The notes under the pieces: generated by a model | What the model saw: the letters and a program-made list of their open reading frames with translations, nothing else | Databases searched by the model: none | Told to the model about the DNA's origin: nothing | Shown here: piece after piece, positions 8,364 through 17,404 of the stretch | Numbering within the stretch: the first letter of the stretch is position 1 | Layout: the number at the start of each line of letters is the position of its first letter | Made by a program: the position numbers and the translations under genes | From: Streptomyces sp. HPF1205 | GTDB lineage: Bacteria; Actinomycetota; Actinomycetes; Streptomycetales; Streptomycetaceae | Length of the DNA stretch: 64,000 bases | Direction: 5' to 3' | NCBI RefSeq assembly: GCF_020400825.1 | Contig: NZ_JAINVH010000001.1 | Location: 372,001-436,000, forward strand

Positions 8364-9866
8364 TCATGAACTCCGCGCCGGTGAGCGGCCGCCGCGGCGG
8401 ACCGGCGTGATCCGGCGGGGCCTGTCGCGCATGGCGCGTGCGGCCCGCGATCCCGCCATTGCCAGAAAGGCCAGGCCGACGAGCGGATAGGCCGCGGCGA
8501 GGACCATTTCGGCGGCGTTCTCCCGCAGTTCGGGCCGGTGGACGCCGTGCGGTACCGACCAGATCACGTAGCTGCAGAAGACCAGGGCGACCGCCATCGC
8601 GGCGGCGAGCCGGCCCGCGGAGCGGCGCCGCGATGCCGCCGCGGGTGCGAGCCCGGGCGGGTCCTGGGCACGTACGCGGGCAGCCGCAGGCGCGCGGTCC
8701 GCGGGGACGTCGTCCCGTACCGCCTCCGTCACCAGCAGGACCACCACGGGCACCGCCCACACCCAGTGGTGGGACCACGACACGGGGCTGACCAGGAGCG
8801 CGGTGACCGCGCAGGCCAGGGTCGCCCACGCGGTCCCGTTCCGCAGGGACCGGCCGGCCAGGAGGGCGGCGACCGCGCAGGCGAGGCCGGCCGCGGCCAC
8901 CACCAGCGACAGCAGCAGCCAGGCCGGGCCCGGGGCGGCGGTGTGGCCGAGACGGGCCACGACCCCGCGCAGGGACTGGTTGGCGACGTTCTCGGCGCGG
9001 CCTGGACGCCCCGGCGCCCAGGCGACGCTCGTCCAGTACCGGCGGGAGTCGTGAGGCAGCGCCACCGCCCCGATGAGCACCGTGGCGGCGAATGTGCCCG
9101 CGGCGACCAGCGCGCGGCGCAGATACGGGGTGCCGCGCGCCAGCAGCCCCGCAACGGCGAGCAGCACCACGAACAACGCCGGGGTGAGCTTGATCCCCGC
9201 GGCGATCCCGATGCCGACACCCGCCCAGCGCTGGGCGGGGGCGCGGGTCAGGTCCCACAGCACCAGGACCGCCAGCAGCAGGTTGATCTGGCCGTAGCGC
9301 AGGGTGGTCCAGACCGGTTCGCTCCACACCGCGAGCGCGGCGACGGCCAGGACGGCGGCCGGCCGGCCCGGGCGGCCCACCAGCCGCAACGACAGGGCCG
9401 CGAGCGCGACGGTGAGCAGCAGGTTCGCGGCGGTCACCAGCGTCCGCATGGCGCCGACGCCCACCCAGGTCAGCGGTACGAACAGCAGACCCGCGAACGG
9501 CGGGTAGGTCATCGGCAGCCCCGCGGTCATCACCCGCAGCCCGTACACGTCCCCGCCGGACCGCACGGTCCAGCCCACCGCCCGGTACACCATCACGTCC
9601 AGCAGCGACACCCGCAGCGCACGCTGCGCCGTCCACACCGCGGCGAACGACACCAGGCACATCGCCGACGCCCCCCACGCCTGCCAGGCCCGCCCTCTCC
9701 GCCCCGGCCATCCCGACTGCCGCGTGCTCCCCGGCTGCCGCGACCACGACCACGACCGCGAGGCCCGCGGCCCGGAGGTCCGTCCGCCAGGCCGCGGCCC
9801 GGCCCGTCGAGCAGGGTCGTCGGGCCTCCGCCCGGGTCCGCGGGACCACCGCCGTACGCCGTCCAC
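8364..9866 (-). CDS. GT87-like polyprenol-phosphate-mannose mannosyltransferase
   Basis: Polytopic membrane glycosyltransferase of about 500 residues, GT-C fold, resembling GT87 (DUF2029) enzymes that use polyprenyl-phosphate mannose to mannosylate lipoglycans outside the membrane. About ten hydrophobic helices are visible. Family-like features are LLDVMVYRAVGWTVRSGGDVYG near the first loop (with the conserved acidic residue), MTYPPFAGLLFVPL, the RYGQINLLLAVLVLWDL stretch, AAGIKLTPALFVVLL and SPVSWSHHWVWAVP. The GTG at 9866 is chosen because AAAGGAG lies 9 nt upstream on the minus strand. It stands alone between the convergent MFS gene and the second tRNA-Ala. Confidence 0.85.
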   Translation of the reverse strand: MDGVRRWSRGPGRRPDDPARRAGPRPGGRTSGPRASRSWSWSRQPGSTRQSGWPGRRGRAWQAWGASAMCLVSFAAVWTAQRALRVSLLDVMVYRAVGWTVRSGGDVYGLRVMTAGLPMTYPPFAGLLFVPLTWVGVGAMRTLVTAANLLLTVALAALSLRLVGRPGRPAAVLAVAALAVWSEPVWTTLRYGQINLLLAVLVLWDLTRAPAQRWAGVGIGIAAGIKLTPALFVVLLAVAGLLARGTPYLRRALVAAGTFAATVLIGAVALPHDSRRYWTSVAWAPGRPGRAENVANQSLRGVVARLGHTAAPGPAWLLLSLVVAAAGLACAVAALLAGRSLRNGTAWATLACAVTALLVSPVSWSHHWVWAVPVVVLLVTEAVRDDVPADRAPAAARVRAQDPPGLAPAAASRRRSAGRLAAAMAVALVFCSYVIWSVPHGVHRPELRENAAEMVLAAAYPLVGLAFLAMAGSRAARAMRDRPRRITPVRRGGRSPARSS

Positions 9867-10224
9867 CGTGCCGACTCCTTTCCGCTTCCCTCCCCGCTCG
9901 TCCCTTCTCGTCCCCTCCCGGGCTTCCTTTCCGGCCCACCCCGGCTTCGGGTGCGGGCGACAGGTCCCGGTCCTCAGCCTCAGCCTTGGCCCGGGCCGTG
10001 GCCTTGCCCTCGGCCTTCGGGACCGTCGGCCACCGGGCCTGACGGCCCCTCGGGCCGGCCCGGTTCGCGCGGCGGCGGGCGGCGCCCGTTGTCCGGCCGT
10101 TTCCGCCCATCCGGGCCCGAACCCCGAGGTCGTCGCCTTGCCGCAGCCGCAATCGATTTGCCTCACCGGCCCCGGGGCCGTGTAAAGTGTCCCGAGTCGC
10201 CCGCCCCACGGGCCGACACCACGC
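9867..10224. other. Intergenic region before second tRNA-Ala
   Basis: About 360 nt without a gene. It holds the ribosome site of the glycosyltransferase gene (9876-9882), a pyrimidine-rich tract (about 9875-9945) and the tRNA promoter at its right end. Nothing else is recognisable. Confidence 0.6.
10158..10188 (+). promoter_or_regulatory. Promoter of second tRNA-Ala
   Basis: TTGCCT (10158-10163) and TAAAGT (10183-10188) with a 19-bp spacer, 36 nt upstream of the tRNA. The AT-rich -10 stands out from its surroundings. Confidence 0.55.
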
Positions 10225-10297
<73 letters not shown>

Positions 10298-10302
10298 CGA
10301 GT

Positions 10303-10349
10303 GCGAGGGCGAGGCGGTCCGCGGACAACGCGGACCGCCCCGCCCTCGC
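10303..10349 (+). terminator. Two-tier hairpin after second tRNA-Ala
   Basis: Outer stem GCGAGGGCG (10303-10311) with CGCCCTCGC (10341-10349) and inner stem CGGTCCGCG (10315-10323) with CGCGGACCG (10329-10337), loop GACAA. The outer arms match those after copy 1, so the duplicated block extends beyond the tRNA. Confidence 0.75.
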
Positions 10350-10750
10350 CGTTCCCCGCCCGGGTCGCGTCGGCGCGCTGCGAGCTTCGCCAGCCGCACT
10401 CCATTTTTGACCCGTGGCCGTGGCCGAGGCCGTGGGTGCGGGACGTCGGGGTCGTGCGGTCCGTGGGACGAGGGCGTCGCCGTCATGCGGGTACTCGCGG
10501 TTGGACGCATCGCGCACTGCGGCTCGGCGCATCGGGTGATCCGGTCCTGGGCGTTCCGCGCACTCCGGGCCGAGCGCACGCGGCATCCGGCGGTCGGCGG
10601 TGGTGCGTACGCGGGTCCCCCCGACGGGTCGGGCCGGGGTCCGACCGGGCCGCTGGTGTCACGCTCCCGTACCGGATCCCGGGCGACCGATCATCAGGAC
10701 ATGTGCCGGTGCCGAGACCGGACCGCGCCACCATGCCGCCGTGGTGGCCG

Positions 10751-10942
10751 CACGGCACCACGCCGCAGCGGTGGCCGCACCGGACCCGGACCGGCAAGGT
10801 TCGGCACCTGCTGGGGACGCCCGACCTGCCGGTCGAACGCATGGCCGTCCAGGTCGGATTCGGTTCCCCCACCGCCTTCCGTGACCGCTCCGAGCGTCCG
10901 ACCGGAAGCAGCCCCTACGCTTACCTCCGCGCCTTCGGGTAG
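10751..10942 (+). pseudogene. Remnant of GlxA/AraC-type regulator (C-terminal HTH)
   Basis: One frame ending in TAG at 10940-10942 encodes HGTTPQRW, then VRHLLGTPDLPVERMAVQVG and FGSPTAFRDRSERPTGSSPYAYLRAFG. This is the usual end of GlxA-type AraC regulators, spanning the linker helix and second helix-turn-helix. The upstream two thirds of such a protein (DJ-1/PfpI-like domain and first HTH) cannot be found in any frame, and key positions are altered (S for F after DR). I read it as a 5'-truncated relic. Confidence 0.7.
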
Positions 10943-10996
10943 GGTCCGTGGCCGGGCCGATCACGGGCCGGCCGCCATGGACCGGGCCACGATCGG

Positions 10997-11031
10997 CTTT
11001 GACCGTCCGCTGTCACGGTGAGTTGTCAAAG
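10997..11031. promoter_or_regulatory. Inverted repeat CTTTGAC / GTCAAAG
   Basis: Seven-base arms at 10997-11003 and 11025-11031 separated by 21 nt, about 220 nt upstream of the S53 protease. It could be a bipartite operator or the terminator of the decayed regulator. Confidence 0.35.
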
Positions 11032-11069
11032 CCCGCTTCTCTACGGTTCCTTGACCTTCTCTTGGTGAT

Positions 11070-11088
11070 TTCATGCCCCTGGCATGAA
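11070..11088. promoter_or_regulatory. Palindromic operator candidate TTCATGCC-N3-GGCATGAA
   Basis: Perfect 8-bp arms around CCT, lying 13 nt after a TTGACC hexamer and 160 nt before the S53 protease start. Size and symmetry fit a dimeric repressor or activator site. Confidence 0.5.
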
Positions 11089-11248
11089 CTGATCGGCGAA
11101 AGAGTATCGCTCTGCGGTGCCTGCCGTACGCATAGCGGCAACGCGGAGCGTCAATGCACAGCAACGCCACAGCGCCAACGCACAGCGGCAACCGCGGCGC
11201 AACCGCGCAGCACAGCTCACGCGACAATTCGCTTCGCATGGGGGTTAC

Positions 11249-13186
11249 ATGAGATTCGAGCGCAGAAGAACGCGCACGGCACTGGTGGCGGCCGCCGCGC
11301 TGCCACTGGTCGCCGGCGCGCTCGCGCTTGGCAGCCAGTCCGCGTCGGCCGACCAGCCCGCGCGCCAACTGCTCGCCGGTACCAGGCCCGCATGGGCGAC
11401 CGCGAAGGCGGACAAGGGTGCCGCGGCCCGCTCGGGCAAGGTGACGCTCCGGGTCTACCTGGCGGGCAAGGACGCCAAGGGCCTCGCGGCGTTCGCCCGG
11501 AACGTGTCGGACCCGAGTTCGGCTTCCTACGGTCACTACTTGACGGCCGCTCAGGCACAGTCCCGGTTCGGTGCCACCAAGGCTCAGATAGCCGCGGTCA
11601 CCTCCTGGCTGAAGTCCTCCGGCCTGAAGGTGACCGGCACCAACCGGCACTACATCACCGTCACCGGTGATGTCGCCGCCGCCGAAAAGGCGTTCGGCAC
11701 CCAGCTCCACAACTTCACCAAGGGCGGCCACGTCTACCACGCCCCGGCGAGCACGGCCTCCGCGCCGGCCTCCGTGCACGGCGCGGTGCTCACCGTCACC
11801 GGTCTGGACAACTCCCCGAAGCTGTCCCACCACGACGACACGCTGCCGCCTCCCGGCGCGGCATTCGTCAACGCCGGGCCGTTCTCCTCGTACTACGGCT
11901 CGAACGTCAACCCCAGCCTGCCGTCCGCGTTCGGCATCCAGGCGCCGTACGCGATCAGGGGCTACACCGGTGAGCAGCTGCGTGCCGCCTACGGCGCCGG
12001 CCGCTACACCGGCAAGGGCGTGAAGGTGGCGATCACCGACGCCTACGCCTCGCCGACGATCGCCGACGACGCCGCCACGTACGCCGCGCGGCACGGCGAC
12101 AAGCCCTACAAGCACGGCCAGTTGCGCCAGGTGCTGCCCAAGGACTACAACTCCACCGACGCCTGCGACGCGTCCGGCTGGTACGGCGAGGAGACCCTCG
12201 ACGTCGAGGCCGTGCACGCCGTGGCGCCCGACGCGGGCATCGTGTACGTCGGCGGGGCCTCCTGCAACGACAACGACCTGCTCGACGCCCTCAGCAAGGT
12301 CGTCGACCACCACCTCGCCGACATCGTCTCCAACTCCTGGGGCGACATCGAGCAGAACGAGACGCCGGACATCGCGGCCGCCTACGACCAGGTCTTCCAG
12401 ATCGGCGCGGCCCAGGGCATCGGCTTCTACTTCTCCTCCGGCGACAGCGGCGACAACGTCGCCTCCTCCGGTACGAAGCAGGTCGACACCCCCGGGAACT
12501 CGCCGTGGGCCACCTCCGTCGGCGGCACCTCGCTGGCGGTCGGCAAGCACGACAAGTACGAGTTCGAGACCGGCTGGGGCACCCAGAAGGGCGTGCTCGC
12601 GCCCGACGGCAAGAGCTGGGCCACCCCCGCCTACACCTCGGGCGCCGGCGGCGGCACCAGCAAGATGTACGCACAGCCGTCCTACCAGCGCGGCATCGTG
12701 CCGGACTCGCTGTCGCTGGCCAACGGCGGCACGACCAAGCAGCGCGTCGAGCCCGACATCGCCGCGGTGGCCGACCCGAACACCGGCTTCCTGGTCGGAC
12801 AGACCCAGACGTTCCTCGACGGGTCCGTCAAGTACGGCGAGTACCGCATCGGCGGCACCTCGCTGGCGGCGCCGGTGATCGCCGCCGTCCAGGCCTTGAC
12901 CCAGCAGGCGCGAGGCGGTCTGCCGATCGGCTTCGCGAACCCGCTCATCTACGCCCGGTACGGCACCCCCGCGTACCACGACGTGACCGACCACCCCTAC
13001 GGCCGGCAGACGCTGTCCGAGGTCCGGGTCGACTACGCCAACGGCGAGAACGCGGACAACGGCACCATCACCTCCCTGCGGGTGCTCGGGCGTGACGCCT
13101 CGCTCGTCGCCACCCGCGGCTACGACGACGTGACGGGTGTCGGCACGCCCACCAGTCACTACGTCCAGGCCTACGGCCGGCGCTGA
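11249..13186 (+). CDS. Secreted S53 (sedolisin) serine-carboxyl protease
   Basis: Secreted protease precursor of 645 residues. A signal peptide occupies residues 1-34 (MRFERRRTRTALVAAAALPL... AxA-type cleavage near ASA-D). An activation propeptide follows, with the Pro-kumamolisin pattern SYGHYLTAAQAQSRFGAT and FGTQLHNF. The catalytic domain has the Glu and Asp of the triad in GEETLDVEAVHAVAP (about residue 313), SNSWG with the oxyanion Asp region, SGDSG, and the nucleophile in GGTSLAAPV (about residue 535). A calcium-site region is expected at the C-terminus (HDVTDHPYG). Sedolisins are active at acid pH. The start is ATG 11249, after GGGG. The long dyad-rich leader suggests regulated expression, and a strong terminator follows. 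Confidence 0.93.
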   Translation: MRFERRRTRTALVAAAALPLVAGALALGSQSASADQPARQLLAGTRPAWATAKADKGAAARSGKVTLRVYLAGKDAKGLAAFARNVSDPSSASYGHYLTAAQAQSRFGATKAQIAAVTSWLKSSGLKVTGTNRHYITVTGDVAAAEKAFGTQLHNFTKGGHVYHAPASTASAPASVHGAVLTVTGLDNSPKLSHHDDTLPPPGAAFVNAGPFSSYYGSNVNPSLPSAFGIQAPYAIRGYTGEQLRAAYGAGRYTGKGVKVAITDAYASPTIADDAATYAARHGDKPYKHGQLRQVLPKDYNSTDACDASGWYGEETLDVEAVHAVAPDAGIVYVGGASCNDNDLLDALSKVVDHHLADIVSNSWGDIEQNETPDIAAAYDQVFQIGAAQGIGFYFSSGDSGDNVASSGTKQVDTPGNSPWATSVGGTSLAVGKHDKYEFETGWGTQKGVLAPDGKSWATPAYTSGAGGGTSKMYAQPSYQRGIVPDSLSLANGGTTKQRVEPDIAAVADPNTGFLVGQTQTFLDGSVKYGEYRIGGTSLAAPVIAAVQALTQQARGGLPIGFANPLIYARYGTPAYHDVTDHPYGRQTLSEVRVDYANGENADNGTITSLRVLGRDASLVATRGYDDVTGVGTPTSHYVQAYGRR

Positions 13187-13195
13187 CCGAACGGC

Positions 13196-13231
13196 GGGGC
13201 TGTGCCGCGCGGCGACGCCCGGCACAGCCCC
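13196..13231 (+). terminator. Terminator of the S53 protease gene
   Basis: GGGGCTGTGCC (13196-13206) pairs perfectly with GGCACAGCCCC (13221-13231) around a 14-nt loop, 10 nt after the stop codon. No U tract. Confidence 0.8.
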
Positions 13232-13260
13232 GCCACCGGCGGCGGGCAGGACCTGAGCGA

Positions 13261-13298
13261 GAGGGCCGGTCACCGGAGCGATCCGGTGCCCGGCCCTC
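13261..13298. terminator. Second strong hairpin before the leuS leader
   Basis: GAGGGCCGGTCACCGG (13261-13276) folds with CCGGTGCCCGGCCCTC (13283-13298) with one internal mismatch and a 6-nt loop. It probably insulates leuS from protease transcription. Confidence 0.65.
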
Positions 13299-13343
13299 CG
13301 CCGGGGCGGGCGATCCTCGGTGCGGCACGCCCCGGCGCTGCGG

Positions 13344-13349
13344 TAACCT
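13344..13349 (+). promoter_or_regulatory. -10 box of the leuS leader
   Basis: TAACCT fits TANNNT and ends 6 nt before the leader-peptide ATG, so transcription would begin at or next to that A (leaderless leader peptide). No convincing -35 is seen. Confidence 0.5.
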
Positions 13350-13355
13350 GAGGTC

Positions 13356-13394
13356 ATGCGAGCTGTGAGCCTCCTGCTTAGCGAGCCGCGCTGA
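13356..13394 (+). CDS. leuS leader peptide (MRAVSLLLSEPR)
   Basis: A 12-codon ORF with three consecutive leucine codons, CTC CTG CTT, all different, at codons 6-8. Its TGA lies inside the first arm of the hairpin 13385-13416. This is the arrangement of a classical attenuator: a ribosome starved for Leu-tRNA stalls on the leucine codons and changes the folding of the downstream RNA. Comparative studies have predicted such leader peptides upstream of leuS in some streptomycetes. The ORF is too short to be expected by chance next to a U-tract terminator and leuS. Confidence 0.85.
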   Translation: MRAVSLLLSEPR

Positions 13395-13442
13395 CCACGA
13401 ACCACGTCAGTGCGGCACCCCTCCTGCGCGAGGGGCTTTTTT
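13385..13442 (+). promoter_or_regulatory. leuS transcription attenuator (hairpin plus terminator)
   Basis: Hairpin 1: GCCGCGCTGAC (13385-13395) pairs over 11 bp (one G-U) with GTCAGTGCGGC (13406-13416). Hairpin 2: CCCCT (13418-13422) pairs with AGGGG (13431-13435) and is followed by C and six T (13437-13442), a rho-independent terminator of a kind rare in this GC-rich genome. Hairpin 1 contains the leader stop codon, so ribosome position decides whether it forms. I could not identify a clear antiterminator pairing by eye. Confidence 0.8.
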
Positions 13443-13525
13443 GTTTCCGAAAGGGCCGCTGACCAGGTATGCCGGCGCGGGCTCACAGCCGCAGCCGTCA
13501 CGACATCGATGGAGTACCGAGGACG

Positions 13526-16402
13526 ATGAGCGACACCACCCCGGCCGCCGAGACGGCTGCGCCCCATCGCTACACGGCCGAGCTGGCCGCGGAGATCGAG
13601 GGCCGCTGGCAGGACTACTGGGAGGAGCACGGCACCTTTGCCGCGCCCAACCCGAGCGGAGAACTGGACGGCGACCCCGAGCTGGCCGTCCGGCCCAAGA
13701 AGTTCATCATGGACATGTTCCCGTACCCCTCGGGCGCGGGACTGCACGTCGGCCACCCCCTGGGCTACATCGCCACGGACGTCTTCGCCCGCTTCCTGCG
13801 GATGACCGGCCACAACGTGCTGCACACCCTGGGCTTCGACGCCTTCGGCCTGCCCGCCGAGCAGTACGCCGTCCAGACCGGCACCCACCCGCGGGTCTCC
13901 ACCGAGGCCAACATGGCCACCATGAAGCGGCAACTGCGTCAACTGGGTCTGGGCCACGACCGCCGCCGCTCCTTCGCCACGATCGACCCCGAGTACTACC
14001 GCTGGACCCAGTGGATCTTCCTGCAGATCTACAACGCCTGGTACGACGCCGCCGCTGGCAAGGCCCGCCCGATCGGCGAGCTGATCGCCGAATTCGAGGC
14101 CGGTACCCGGCGCACCCCGGACGGCCGGCCCTGGGCCGGGCTGACCGAGGCCGAGCGTGCCGACGTGCTGAGCGGGTACCGCCTGGCGTACACCTCCCAG
14201 TCCCCGGTGAACTGGTGCCCCGGCCTGGGCACCGTCCTGGCCAACGAGGAGGTCACCGCCGAGGGACGCTCCGAGCGCGGCAATTTCCCCGTCTTCAAGG
14301 CCAACCTGCGCCAGTGGATGATGCGCATCACGGCGTACGCCGACCGGCTGCTGTCCGATCTGGACGAGCTGGACTGGCCCGAGGCGATCAAGCTGCAGCA
14401 GCGCAACTGGATCGGCCGCAGCGAGGGCGCCCGGGTGGAGTTCCCGGTGCACGGCGCCGCCGACGGCGAGCACGCGATCACGATCTTCACCACCCGCCAG
14501 GACACCCTGTTCGGCGCCACCTACATGGTGCTGGCCCCCGAGCACGAGCTGGTCGACACCATCGTGCCCGCCGCCTGGCCGGCCGGCACGCACGAGGTGT
14601 GGACCGGCGGCCACGCCACTCCCTCCGACGCCGTCGCCGCCTACCGCAAGCAGGCCGCCGCCAAGTCCGACGTCGAGCGGCAGGCCGAGGCCAAGGACAA
14701 GACCGGCGTGTTCACCGGTGCCTTCGCCGTCAACCCGGTCAGCGGCGAGCCCGTCCCGGTCTTCATCGCCGACTACGTACTGATGGGCTACGGCACCGGC
14801 GCGATCATGGCCGTGCCGGCGCACGACACCCGTGACTTCGCCTTCGCCCGCGCCTTCGAGCTGCCCATGCGGTGCGTGGTCGAGCCCACCGACGGACGCG
14901 GCACCGACCCGGAGACCTGGGACGACGCCTTCGTCTCCTACGACGCGAAGATCGTCAACTCGGCGTCCGCCGAGATCTCGCTGGACGGCCTGGGCGTGGT
15001 CGAGGCCAAGGCCGCCGTCACCGCCTGGCTGGCCGAGCGGGGCATCGGCGAGGGCACCGTCAACTACCGTCTGCGCGACTGGCTGTTCAGCCGCCAGCGG
15101 TACTGGGGCGAGCCCTTCCCGATCGTTTACGACGAGGACGGCGTGGCGCACGCCCTGCCCGACTCGATGCTGCCCGTCGAACTGCCCGAGGTCGACGACT
15201 ACAGCCCCCGCACCTTCGACCCGGATGACGCCGACACCTCCCCGGAGACCCCGCTGTCGCGCAACGAGGCCTGGGTCGACGTGGAACTGGACCTGGGCGA
15301 CGGGCCGAAGCGCTACCGGCGCGAGACCAACACCATGCCCAACTGGGCCGGCTCCTGCTGGTACGAGCTGCGCTACCTGGACCCCCACAACACCGAGCGC
15401 GTCGTCTCGCCGCAGGCCGAGTCGTACTGGATGGGGCCGCGCGAGGGACAGCCGGCAGGCGGCGTCGACCTGTACGTCGGCGGCGCCGAGCATGCCGTAC
15501 TGCACCTGCTGTACGCCCGCTTCTGGCACAAGGTGCTGTACGACCTGGGTCACATCTCGTCCTTCGAGCCGTTCCACAGGCTGTACAACCAGGGCATGAT
15601 CCAGGCGTACGTCTACCGTGACGCGCGCGGGATCGCCGTGCCCGCCGTCGAGGTGGAGGAGCTGGACGGCCGCTACTACTTCCAGGGCCAGCAGGTCTCC
15701 CGGCTGCTGGGCAAGATGGGCAAGTCGCTGAAGAACGCCGTCACGCCCGACGAGATGTGCGCCGAGTACGGCGCCGACACGCTGCGGCTGTACGAGATGG
15801 CCATGGGCCCGCTGGACGTGTCCCGGCCCTGGGACACCCGCGCGGTCGTCGGCCAGTACCGACTGCTGCAGCGCATGTGGCGGAACATCGTGGACGAGCG
15901 GACCGGCGCGGTCACCGTTACCGACGCCGAACCGGACGAGGACACACTGCGCGCGCTGCACAAGGCGATCGACGGGGTCACCGGTGACATGGCCGGGATG
16001 CGCTTCAACACGGCCATCGCCAAGATCACCGAGCTGAACAACCACCTGACCCGGTCCGGCGGCGCCGTCCCGCGCGCCGTCGCCGAGCCGCTGGTCCTGC
16101 TGATCGCCCCGCTGGCCCCGCACTTCGCCGAGGAGCTGTGGGCCCGGCTGGGCCACACCGGCTCCCTGGCGCACACCGCCTTCCCCGTCGCCGACCCCGC
16201 CTACGTCCAGGACGAGACGGTCACCTGCGTCGTCCAGGTCAAGGGCAAGGTCAAGGCCCGCCTGGAGGTTCCGCCGAACGTCTCCGACACCGACCTGGAG
16301 GCCCTGGCACTGGCCGACCCCGCCGTAGTCGAGGCAGTGGGCGGCGCACCGGTCCGCAAGGTGATCGTCCGGGCGCCCAAGCTGGTGAACGTGGTGGTCT
16401 GA
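13526..16402 (+). CDS. leuS: Leucyl-tRNA synthetase
   Basis: Class Ia aminoacyl-tRNA synthetase of 958 residues that charges tRNA-Leu with leucine. The HIGH motif is HVGH (residues 74-77, within [16 protein letters not shown]). The CP1 editing domain contains the T-rich and [12 protein letters not shown] ([20 protein letters not shown]) signatures. The KMSKS loop is KMGKS near residue 730. The anticodon-binding and C-terminal domains end in [16 protein letters not shown], as in complete bacterial LeuRS. ATG 13526 follows GAGGA; an in-frame ATG at 13469 would add 19 atypical residues. Expression is expected to respond to leucyl-tRNA charging through the leader and terminator just upstream. Single-gene unit with its own terminator. 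Confidence 0.98.
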   Translation: MSDTTPAAETAAPHRYTAELAAEIEGRWQDYWEEHGTFAAPNPSGELDGDPELAVRPKKFIMDMFPYPSGAGLHVGHPLGYIATDVFARFLRMTGHNVLHTLGFDAFGLPAEQYAVQTGTHPRVSTEANMATMKRQLRQLGLGHDRRRSFATIDPEYYRWTQWIFLQIYNAWYDAAAGKARPIGELIAEFEAGTRRTPDGRPWAGLTEAERADVLSGYRLAYTSQSPVNWCPGLGTVLANEEVTAEGRSERGNFPVFKANLRQWMMRITAYADRLLSDLDELDWPEAIKLQQRNWIGRSEGARVEFPVHGAADGEHAITIFTTRQDTLFGATYMVLAPEHELVDTIVPAAWPAGTHEVWTGGHATPSDAVAAYRKQAAAKSDVERQAEAKDKTGVFTGAFAVNPVSGEPVPVFIADYVLMGYGTGAIMAVPAHDTRDFAFARAFELPMRCVVEPTDGRGTDPETWDDAFVSYDAKIVNSASAEISLDGLGVVEAKAAVTAWLAERGIGEGTVNYRLRDWLFSRQRYWGEPFPIVYDEDGVAHALPDSMLPVELPEVDDYSPRTFDPDDADTSPETPLSRNEAWVDVELDLGDGPKRYRRETNTMPNWAGSCWYELRYLDPHNTERVVSPQAESYWMGPREGQPAGGVDLYVGGAEHAVLHLLYARFWHKVLYDLGHISSFEPFHRLYNQGMIQAYVYRDARGIAVPAVEVEELDGRYYFQGQQVSRLLGKMGKSLKNAVTPDEMCAEYGADTLRLYEMAMGPLDVSRPWDTRAVVGQYRLLQRMWRNIVDERTGAVTVTDAEPDEDTLRALHKAIDGVTGDMAGMRFNTAIAKITELNNHLTRSGGAVPRAVAEPLVLLIAPLAPHFAEELWARLGHTGSLAHTAFPVADPAYVQDETVTCVVQVKGKVKARLEVPPNVSDTDLEALALADPAVVEAVGGAPVRKVIVRAPKLVNVVV

Positions 16403-16427
16403 CAGCGGTAGCGGGGCACCGGTCCCT

Positions 16428-16472
16428 AGGGGCAGGTTCGGGGATCCGCCGGATCCCGGAGCCTGCCCCTTT
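16428..16472 (+). terminator. leuS terminator
   Basis: AGGGGCAGG (16428-16436) pairs with CCTGCCCCT (16462-16470), enclosing a GGGATCC/GGATCCC inner stem, and is followed by TT. Confidence 0.8.
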
Positions 16473-16543
16473 GCGGTTACGGTGGATGTGACGCACGGGA
16501 CGGTTCGGTGCCCGCGGGCGCCGCGAGACCGGAGGAGTCGTCT

Positions 16544-17203
16544 GTGGAGATCGGCGCTGTGCTTGTGCTCGTCCTCTTCCTCGCCTTCGTCGTCCTGGCA
16601 ACGGTGGCGACGGTCCGTACCGTGCGCAGGGTGAGACTCACCGTCGCTCGAAGCACCGCGCAGGCCCGCCGCGTGGTCGAGGACAGCCGGCTCCGCGCAC
16701 GCCGCTACACGGTCATCGGCCCCGCTGCGACACTCGCCCAGTTGCGCCTGGACCTGCGCGCCTCCATCGACGGCACCTCCGCAGCCCTTGAGGCCGGCCA
16801 CGGTGAGGACCCCTCCCTCTCCGAGGCCGTCGCGCTGTTCGGCCGCCTCAACGACCAGGCCCGCGCACTCGACTCCGAGCTGAAGCTCCTCGAACGCGAG
16901 CCCGACCGTACCCGCCTCGCCGAACGCCTTCCCGCTCTCACCGAACGGGCCCACCGCATCACCCGCGCCGCCGACTCCCTGCGCTGGGCCGCCCACGACC
17001 GCGCCCGCCGCTTCGCCGACGACGAACTCACCGCTCTCAGCCGCGACATTGAGCTCGAAGCGGACGCCCTGCGGCACTGGACGCCGGCGGCCGCCGCCGA
17101 TCCCGGCCCGGAACCGGCCCCACGCCTTCGAAAGAGCCCCGGCCCGGCGGGCGCGCCCTCTCAGGCCGAAAGACTTCCGGAGCCGGAACCGCCGGCGGAG
17201 TGA
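16544..17203 (+). CDS. Membrane-anchored coiled-coil protein, unknown function
   Basis: A 219-residue protein with one N-terminal transmembrane helix (IGAVLVLVLFLAFVVLATVATV), a basic patch, then mostly helical Ala/Leu/Arg/Glu-rich sequence with heptad character (LNDQARALDSELKLLEREPDRTRLAERL), ending in a disordered Pro-rich tail. GTG 16544 follows GGAGGAG at 6 nt, which fixes the start. A -10-like TACGGT lies at 16478-16483. I do not recognise a family. The position between leuS and degV is common in streptomycetes as far as I recall. A cytoplasmic scaffold tethered to the membrane is possible, but that is only an inference. Confidence 0.75.
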   Translation: MEIGAVLVLVLFLAFVVLATVATVRTVRRVRLTVARSTAQARRVVEDSRLRARRYTVIGPAATLAQLRLDLRASIDGTSAALEAGHGEDPSLSEAVALFGRLNDQARALDSELKLLEREPDRTRLAERLPALTERAHRITRAADSLRWAAHDRARRFADDELTALSRDIELEADALRHWTPAAAADPGPEPAPRLRKSPGPAGAPSQAERLPEPEPPAE

Positions 17204-17404
17204 TCCCCGACCTGGCCCGCGGCAGGGAGCCGATGCGCCGACGGCCGCCCCGCAGCGGCAGACCGGGCCGAAGGATCCGCCGCCGGGACACGGCTGTTCC
17301 CGACTCGCGCAGACCGCAACGGCGCCGGCTCCGAAGCGGCCGACCGCGCGGCGCGGACGAGCCCGGAGTGTCGCCCGGCCGACCTGCCGGGTAACCTCCC
17401 GCAC

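Larger units (their letters stand above)
10350..11248. other. Gene-poor region between tRNA-Ala and the S53 protease
   Basis: About 900 nt with no intact gene. It contains a decayed AraC/GlxA fragment (10751-10942), then a dyad-rich leader of the protease gene (10997-11031 and 11070-11088). The part from 10350 to 10750 shows no recognisable coding or structural signal. Confidence 0.6.
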
